Program-made: the position numbers and the translations under genes
Origin: Hyphomonadaceae bacterium UBA7672
Lineage (GTDB): Bacteria; Pseudomonadota; Alphaproteobacteria; Caulobacterales; Hyphomonadaceae
DNA: 64,000 nucleotides
Assembly (NCBI GenBank): GCA_002483135.1
Contig: DLHI01000018.1
Coordinates: 1-64,000 of the forward strand
Reading direction: 5' to 3'
In this document: positions 59,204 through 64,000 of the stretch, one piece after another
Position numbering within the stretch: the first letter of the stretch is position 1
How the letters are laid out: each line of letters starts with the position of its first letter
Notes under the pieces: generated by a model
What the model saw: only the letters and a program-made list of their open reading frames with translations
What the model was told of the DNA's origin: nothing
Databases searched by the model: none

Positions 59204-60493
59204 GTGACCGCGACAGCTGCCCTACCCTTCAACACCAATGCAGGCCGCATCCAGAATGCAGCCACGGGCAAGCCGGGCGTCGAGGCGCAGGGCGCGGGTG
59301 AAGGCGGACAGGAGAGCTTTGCAACCGTCCTCGCCGGAACCGTCCAGACCACCGAAGCGGTTGCTGCCGGCGTTGCGCCCGCCGCGACCGTGACTGCCAA
59401 CGCTTCCACCCAGATTTCGACAATGATCGCCGGCGCAACTGGCGAGGCCGACCCCATTCCTGCAGAGGCCATCGCCGAGGGCGTGGTGGCTGATCCCTCG
59501 CAAGCTGTGCCGGCAGCCGCAACGCAGGCGGCAATTGTGACCGCAGTGACCACCGCCGCGCCGAACCTCATTGGAGCCGCAGTTGTTGCCGACGCCGAAG
59601 CAGGCGATGCCGCGATCCCGGCGGAAGTCGAAGGCGCAGCGCTTCCACCGGCCGCGACCGCTGTTGTGGCAGCCGCTGCCACGACCGTCCCCGGCTCCGC
59701 AAACGTCGCCAACCAGGCTGCCTCTGCAACGACCACAGCTATCCCTGCGGCTGAAACCGCCGCCAAGGTCGAGACAGCCGACGTTGTCGAAGGCGACAAC
59801 GCCGCGACGACTGCGAACGCAAACAGTCAGACGCCTGCTAAGGCTTCGGCGACCGGCGTCACCGCTTCCCCTGCCAGCGCGGCAAACCCCAACGCCGCGA
59901 CCGGCATCACGACGGCTGCGCCTGAGCTGCAGGCCGCCGCAGACCCCGCCGCCGGCGAGCAGGCCAAGGCAAGCGCCACGGTCGACGCCCTCGCCGCCCC
60001 CGCACCGGCTCCGCACGAGGCTGCGCGCGCTGCCAGCGCCAATACAGCCGGGCAAGCCGCCGCCCCCACCGCGACCGTGCAGGTCTACACCCGCATGATC
60101 GAGCGCTTCGATGGCCGCGCCCAACGCTTCGAGATTCGCCTCGACCCCGCAGAGCTTGGCCGCGTCGACGTCCGCATCGAGATCGGCGCCGACAAGAAAG
60201 TGCATGCCGTGCTTGCCGCCCACGACAGCGCCGCGCTGAACGACCTGATGCGCGGTCATCGCGCGCTGGAGCGTGCGCTGGCGGACGCCGGCATCGACCT
60301 CGCAGATGGTGGCGTGAAGTTCGAACTCGCCAACGACTCGAACCGCAACGCATCGACCAGCGACCGGGACGCGCGCGCACCCACGTCTCCAAATGTCTGG
60401 CGCAATTTCGACATCACGAACCCTTCGGCAGAAGCCGCAGCAAAGCCGGTCGCGCAGCCATGGCGGCAGTCGCGACTTGACCTCGTGGCCTGA
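59204..60493 (+). CDS. fliK: flagellar hook-length control protein
   Basis: 429 residues. A long Ala/Thr/Pro-rich, low-complexity region (about residues 1-290) is followed by the hook-length control domain with RFDGRAQRFEIRLDPAELGRVDVRIEI. FliK is the secreted ruler that switches export from hook to filament. Start is GTG at 59204 with GAGG a few bases upstream. It leads flgD by 11 bases. Confidence 0.9.
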   Translation: MTATAALPFNTNAGRIQNAATGKPGVEAQGAGEGGQESFATVLAGTVQTTEAVAAGVAPAATVTANASTQISTMIAGATGEADPIPAEAIAEGVVADPSQAVPAAATQAAIVTAVTTAAPNLIGAAVVADAEAGDAAIPAEVEGAALPPAATAVVAAAATTVPGSANVANQAASATTTAIPAAETAAKVETADVVEGDNAATTANANSQTPAKASATGVTASPASAANPNAATGITTAAPELQAAADPAAGEQAKASATVDALAAPAPAPHEAARAASANTAGQAAAPTATVQVYTRMIERFDGRAQRFEIRLDPAELGRVDVRIEIGADKKVHAVLAAHDSAALNDLMRGHRALERALADAGIDLADGGVKFELANDSNRNASTSDRDARAPTSPNVWRNFDITNPSAEAAAKPVAQPWRQSRLDLVA

Positions 60494-60504
60494 AGGAACA
60501 TCGC

Positions 60505-61182
60505 ATGGCTGACACAATCTCTTTCGTCCCGACAGCGCCGCCGACCGCCAACACCGCGGCGAATGCGCAGGCCAGCCTGTCGGACAATTTCGACACCTTC
60601 CTCACCATCCTCACCGCGCAGATCCAGAACCAGGATCCGCTCGAGCCGATGGATTCGAACCAGTTTACCGAGCAGCTTGTGCAGTTCTCCGGTGTCGAAC
60701 AGCAGATCCGCGTCAACAGCCAGCTGGAAACGTTGATCAAGGCGACAAACTCCAACGCTGGCGCTTCCCTGTCGGGCTATCTTGGCCAGACGGCCGAGAT
60801 CGACACCGCCGGTGCGCAGTACACGGGCGATCCCGTAAATTGGCGCTTCGCCCTGCCGTCTGACGCCGCGAAGGCCACCATCACGGTCACGGATGCTGCC
60901 GGCAAAGTCCTCTATTCGAGGGCCGCAACTGAGGACGAACTTGAGGCTGGCCCGCACGACTTCATATGGAACGGCGAACTCAATGGCGGGGCCGCTGCCG
61001 AGGCCGGCGAGCCCTACTGGATCAATGTCGTCGCCGAGGACGCGAACGCGAAAGCGCTGACGGTGTCGCATTCGCTGGTGACGACCATCACCGGCGTCGA
61101 TCTCACCTATGGCGAGCCTGCACTCACTACACCTTCAGGCGTCTTCGCCTACTCGGACATCAAGCGGTTGATGCGCCAGTAG
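60505..61182 (+). CDS. flgD: flagellar basal-body rod modification / hook cap protein
   Basis: 225 residues. FLTILTAQIQNQDPLEPMDSNQFTEQLVQFSGVEQQI is the FlgD N-terminal signature; a beta-rich C-terminal domain follows. FlgD caps the growing hook. It lies 11 bases after fliK and 112 bases before flgE. Confidence 0.95.
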   Translation: MADTISFVPTAPPTANTAANAQASLSDNFDTFLTILTAQIQNQDPLEPMDSNQFTEQLVQFSGVEQQIRVNSQLETLIKATNSNAGASLSGYLGQTAEIDTAGAQYTGDPVNWRFALPSDAAKATITVTDAAGKVLYSRAATEDELEAGPHDFIWNGELNGGAAAEAGEPYWINVVAEDANAKALTVSHSLVTTITGVDLTYGEPALTTPSGVFAYSDIKRLMRQ

Positions 61183-61294
61183 GCGCGCCACACCGCAGTA
61201 ACTTCCGGCGCAGAAGCGCGCCGTCCGGCCGCAAAGCGGCCAACCAACCCGCAATCGACCCTGCCCCGCATGGGGCAACCTGGGAGCTTCGACC

Positions 61295-62659
61295 ATGAGT
61301 ATCAATTCCGCCATGCTTGCCGGCGCCTCCGGCATGCGCGCCAACGCCAGCGCCCTCGCTGCGATCTCGGACAACATCGCGAACGTCAACACGGTCGGCT
61401 TCAAGCGCCTGCGCAATGACTTCACCGCGCTGCTGACCTCGCAGAACCGGGCGACGTCCTATTCGGCCGGCGGCACCATCGCGCGTTCGAGCGCGATCAT
61501 GACGGAGCAAGGCTCGACGGTCGCTTCTTCGGTCTCCACGCACCTTGCCGTCTCGGGCGACGGCATGTTTGTCGTACGCGGGCGCAGCGACGATGCGACC
61601 GCGCGCGACCCCTATTACTACACGCGCGCCGGACAGTTCACGCCGGATGCGGACGGCTACCTGCAGAACGCCGCCGGCTACTATCTCCAGGGCTGGCCTG
61701 TCGACTCCACGGGCGTGGTCAACGCCAACCCAACGGACCTGAATGCGCTCGAACCTATCCGGGTCTCCGGTATCGCGGGCGGCGCCGAGGCGACCGCGCG
61801 CCTCTCGCTGTCGGCAAACCTGCAGTCGTCGCGTGAAGTCTCGACGGCAGCCGCGACCTATGACGCGACAGACCCGCTGAACAACATGGCGTCAGGCGCC
61901 GTGACGCCGGATTTCCAGATTCCGATCCAGATCTACGACAGCCAGGGCGGTCTCCACACGCTGACCTTCTCGTTCCTGAAGCAGGGGCCCAATGCCTGGC
62001 ATGCAGAAGTGCACCTGCCTGCGGACCAGATTGTCGACGCAGCCCCATTCGTCGACGGACAGCTCGCCACCGGCATCGTCTCGTTCACGCCGTTCGGTCA
62101 GCTCGACGCGGCGAACTCGACATTGCCCCTGAACTTCACCATCGGCGGGACCGGCGCGGGCGGATCGGAGTGGGACCCGTCCATGGGCCTAGCGACACAG
62201 ACCATATCGCTCGACATGGGCGGGCCCGGCGCACCGGGCGGCCTCACCAACTATGACTCACCATCGGTGCTGGGCACCTCACAGATCGACGGCACGCCGT
62301 TCGGTTCACTGGCTTCGGTGGATGTCGATGACGATGGCTTTGTTACTGCGATCTTCACGAACGGCCTGACGCGACGCATCTATCAGATTCCGCTCGCAAC
62401 CTTCGGCAATGCGGACGGCCTCCTCTCCGAGCATGGCGGCGTCTATCGCCTGGGCCCGGATGCGGGCGCTCTTTCCATGCGTGGCGCGGGGATTGGCGGC
62501 GCAGGCCTCATCAAGTCGCGTGCGCTGGAAAGCTCGACGGTCGACCTCGCCGAGGAGTTCTCCAACCTGATCATGACCCAGCGCGCCTATTCGGCGTCGT
62601 CGAAAATCATCACGACGGCCGACGAAATGCTGGACGAGCTGATCAGGCTGAAGCGCTAA
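61295..62659 (+). CDS. flgE: flagellar hook protein
   Basis: 454 residues. Flagellar axial ends: SAMLAGASGMRANASALAAISDNIANVNTVGFKR at the start and SNLIMTQRAYSASSKIITTADEMLDELI at the end, with the FlgE D2 region between (TLTFSFLKQGPN). It forms the hook. GGGAGC precedes the ATG at 61295. It ends the fliK-flgD-flgE group. Confidence 0.95.
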   Translation: MSINSAMLAGASGMRANASALAAISDNIANVNTVGFKRLRNDFTALLTSQNRATSYSAGGTIARSSAIMTEQGSTVASSVSTHLAVSGDGMFVVRGRSDDATARDPYYYTRAGQFTPDADGYLQNAAGYYLQGWPVDSTGVVNANPTDLNALEPIRVSGIAGGAEATARLSLSANLQSSREVSTAAATYDATDPLNNMASGAVTPDFQIPIQIYDSQGGLHTLTFSFLKQGPNAWHAEVHLPADQIVDAAPFVDGQLATGIVSFTPFGQLDAANSTLPLNFTIGGTGAGGSEWDPSMGLATQTISLDMGGPGAPGGLTNYDSPSVLGTSQIDGTPFGSLASVDVDDDGFVTAIFTNGLTRRIYQIPLATFGNADGLLSEHGGVYRLGPDAGALSMRGAGIGGAGLIKSRALESSTVDLAEEFSNLIMTQRAYSASSKIITTADEMLDELIRLKR

Positions 62660-62695
62660 CCAGTTCCATCACGCGTGAAGCGTAAACCCATGGAA

Positions 62696-62730
62696 CCCAC
62701 AGGCGCGACGCAAAACCCAATGCCTGTGGG
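62696..62730 (+). terminator. hairpin after flgE
   Basis: A 9-base stem (CCCACAGGC 62696-62704 with GCCTGTGGG 62722-62730) with a 17-base loop. No T tract, so the terminator call is uncertain. Confidence 0.4.
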
Positions 62731-62892
62731 CGCCATGCGCCCTTTGCCCGTGGTCCATCGCGTCAATTGTGGTTTCCGGTCCCGCGTCACTTCCATGAAA
62801 TTTTGCCGAAAAGCGTATGGCCGCCGCGAGGCTCACCTTAAACGCCAGCGCGTAAGGTCCCTGCACAGAACGAGCAGAACAGGGAGCATTCC

Positions 62893-63162
62893 ATGCTGAG
62901 CCATGCCGAAGCAGGCCAGGCCGTCGTGGGGCCAGACGGACGCCACATCACACTCGCTGATCTTCCCCCTCCGGGGATCCAGCGGTGGGTGACGCGTCGC
63001 AAGGCGGAAGTGGTGGCAGCCGTCCATGGCGGCCTCCTGACCGCCGAGGACGCGTGTGACCGCTACGAAATCTCGAAAGAGGAATTCGGTGGTTGGGAGC
63101 GCCTTTACGAGCGCCACGGCGTCAAGGGCCTTCGCACGACACGCCTGCAAAACTACCGTTAG
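62893..63162 (+). CDS. sciP: SciP-type DUF1153 CtrA inhibitor
   Basis: 89 residues. PPPGIQRWVTRRKAEVVAAVHGGLLTAEDACDRYEIS with the helix-turn-helix LLTAEDACDRYEISKEEF is the DUF1153 domain. In Caulobacter the DUF1153 protein SciP binds CtrA and blocks activation of CtrA promoters in early-stage cells. Its place between the hook genes and fliF fits. An inverted repeat ACCTTA/TAAGGT lies at 62835-62858 upstream. Start ATG at 62893. Confidence 0.88.
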   Translation: MLSHAEAGQAVVGPDGRHITLADLPPPGIQRWVTRRKAEVVAAVHGGLLTAEDACDRYEISKEEFGGWERLYERHGVKGLRTTRLQNYR

Positions 63163-63184
63163 AACGCGTTTCGCGAGAAACTCA

Positions 63185-63231
63185 GCGCCGCCGCCGGGCC
63201 TTGGGCAGCCCAGCGGCGGCGCAGCGCTTTT
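63185..63231 (+). terminator. terminator after sciP
   Basis: A 10-base perfect stem, GCGCCGCCGC (63185-63194) with GCGGCGGCGC (63213-63222), around an inner GGGC/GCCC stem, followed by AGCGCTTTTAA. It lies 22 bases past the sciP stop. Confidence 0.85.
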
Positions 63232-63262
63232 AAGGTTTCGCTAACACTCTGTTTTGGCGTCC

Positions 63263-63277
63263 TTAACACCACGTTTA
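63263..63277 (+). promoter_or_regulatory. CtrA-like box before fliF
   Basis: TTAA-N7-TTTA (TTAACACCACGTTTA) is close to the CtrA consensus TTAA-N7-TTAA, 66 bases before the fliF start. CtrA-driven fliF operons are known in Caulobacter. Binding here is inference. Confidence 0.6.
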
Positions 63278-63342
63278 CCACGCACCGGGAAATTCCTGCC
63301 TAGTCGTGCTTCGCGACGCAGGCAGTTTTTTCCGGGGTGTTC

Positions 63343-64000
63343 GTGGCCGAACCTGAATCCGCCGAGACCAAGGGACTGATCGCGCAACTCGCGCGTTCGG
63401 GCCGCATGCGCATTGCGGCCGCTCTTGTGGTTGTGGCGCTGGTCGGCGGCGGCCTTGGCGTCATCATGCTCCAGGGCGGCGAGAGCGGTAAGAAGCTGCT
63501 GTTCTCGGGCCTCGAGCTTGAGGAAGCCGCCGAAATCAGCGGAAAGCTCGATACGGCCGGCATTGCCTATTCGCTGGAAGGCGGCGGTTCGGCCATCTTC
63601 GTCGATGCATCCAAGGTCGAAGACGCCCGCATGATGCTGTCCGAACAGGGCCTGCCGACGCGCGGCTCGGTCGGCTGGGAGATTTTTGACAAGTCGGACG
63701 CGCTCGGCGAGACCCAGTTCGTCCTCAACATCAAGAAACTCCGCGCCATGGAGGGCGAGCTCGAACGCTCGATCGCATCCTACGACATGGTGCAGTCCGC
63801 GAACGTCCACCTGTCGGTGCCCGAACGGCCACTATTCCAGCAGAATTCCGAAAAACCCAAGGCCGGCGTCGTCCTGAAGCTTTCGGGAAACATGCTGCCG
63901 CCCGAAAAAGTACGCGCGATCCGCAATCTCGTGGCGTCCCAGGTGCCGGGCCTTGACGTCGAGGCGGTGACCGTGACCAGCACGGATGGCCGCCTTCTGG
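63343..64000 (+). CDS. fliF: flagellar MS-ring protein, cut by window end
   Basis: The first 219 residues are present, with no stop before the window ends. N-terminal membrane helix (AALVVVALVGGGLGVIML), then LFSGLELEEAAEISGKLD and the ring-building domain MMLSEQGLPTRGSVGWEIFD, with ASVHLSVPE-like ANVHLSVPERPLF. FliF builds the basal-body MS ring and the export gate base. Start is GTG at 63343, preceded by CCGGGG. The frame was read from the sequence, since the gene runs past the edge. Confidence 0.95.
   Translation, partial: MAEPESAETKGLIAQLARSGRMRIAAALVVVALVGGGLGVIMLQGGESGKKLLFSGLELEEAAEISGKLDTAGIAYSLEGGGSAIFVDASKVEDARMMLSEQGLPTRGSVGWEIFDKSDALGETQFVLNIKKLRAMEGELERSIASYDMVQSANVHLSVPERPLFQQNSEKPKAGVVLKLSGNMLPPEKVRAIRNLVASQVPGLDVEAVTVTSTDGRLL

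Overview
The window reads as a chromosome segment from a GC-rich (roughly 64% by eye) alphaproteobacterium of the Caulobacterales/Hyphomonadaceae type. The case rests on a full-length CtrA cell-cycle regulator, a DUF1153/SciP-type CtrA antagonist, a tight cluster of GANTC (CcrM-type) methylation sites in front of ctrA, near-consensus sigma-54 promoters in the flagellar hook region, and the gene orders typical of this group (zinc-ribbon/ftsEX, tyrA-hisC-chorismate mutase-like/metX-metW, lptM-lysA-DUF4175, phbB/phaR). No rRNA, tRNA, CRISPR array or phage was recognised.

Layout: 0.1-2.3 kb flagellar export genes fliJ-fliI (minus) facing ctrA (2.3-3.1 kb). 3.2-5.7 kb a DUF1003 membrane protein, a secreted Hcp-like protein and a DUF3089 lipoprotein hydrolase. 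5.8-10.0 kb a TonB energising operon (tonB-exbB-exbD-exbD-TPR protein). 10.3-11.8 kb a DctA-type symporter carrying an EF-hand pair, followed by a REP/RAYT transposase unit (11.9-12.5 kb) and an aminotransferase-like/sulfotransferase-like pair. 14.8-17.2 kb two tandem secreted paralogues of unknown function. 17.4-19.4 kb a TlpA-like lipoprotein and argH, divergent with overlapping start codons. 19.4-22.1 kb PPOX, GNAT, an unknown protein and TspO. 22.2-26.6 kb lptM-lysA-DUF4175.

26.6-31.5 kb holds a small lipoprotein, a purine-type phosphoribosyltransferase, the zinc-ribbon DUF3426 protein, ftsE-ftsX, a YdcF-like protein and plsC. 31.5-36.3 kb is amino-acid biosynthesis: tyrA-hisC-chorismate mutase-like on minus, metX-metW on plus. 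36.4-39.4 kb has PII, a methyltransferase, gloB and a cupin. 39.4-42.1 kb is the polyhydroxybutyrate locus (phbB, phaR). 42.7-47.0 kb is an acetyl-CoA acetyltransferase-RidA-endonuclease V-like-alcohol dehydrogenase-DUF2332 operon. 47-54 kb is mixed housekeeping and small proteins, including dodecin, enoyl-CoA hydratase, a frameshifted membrane protein and mnmA. 54.1-55.6 kb is a secreted tannase/feruloyl esterase.

55.7-64 kb is the flagellar hook locus: flgL-flgK on minus; fliK-flgD-flgE, the sciP-like gene and fliF (cut by the window end) on plus. Divergent sigma-54 promoters lie between flgK and fliK, and a CtrA-like box lies before fliF. Together with ctrA at the left end, the window holds both CtrA and its probable antagonist with parts of the flagellar programme they control. 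No single wholly novel system stands out. The strongest oddities are the EF-hand symporter, the REP/RAYT unit flanked by exact inverted copies, the aminotransferase lacking its expected lysine, and the regulatory architecture around ctrA and the hook genes.
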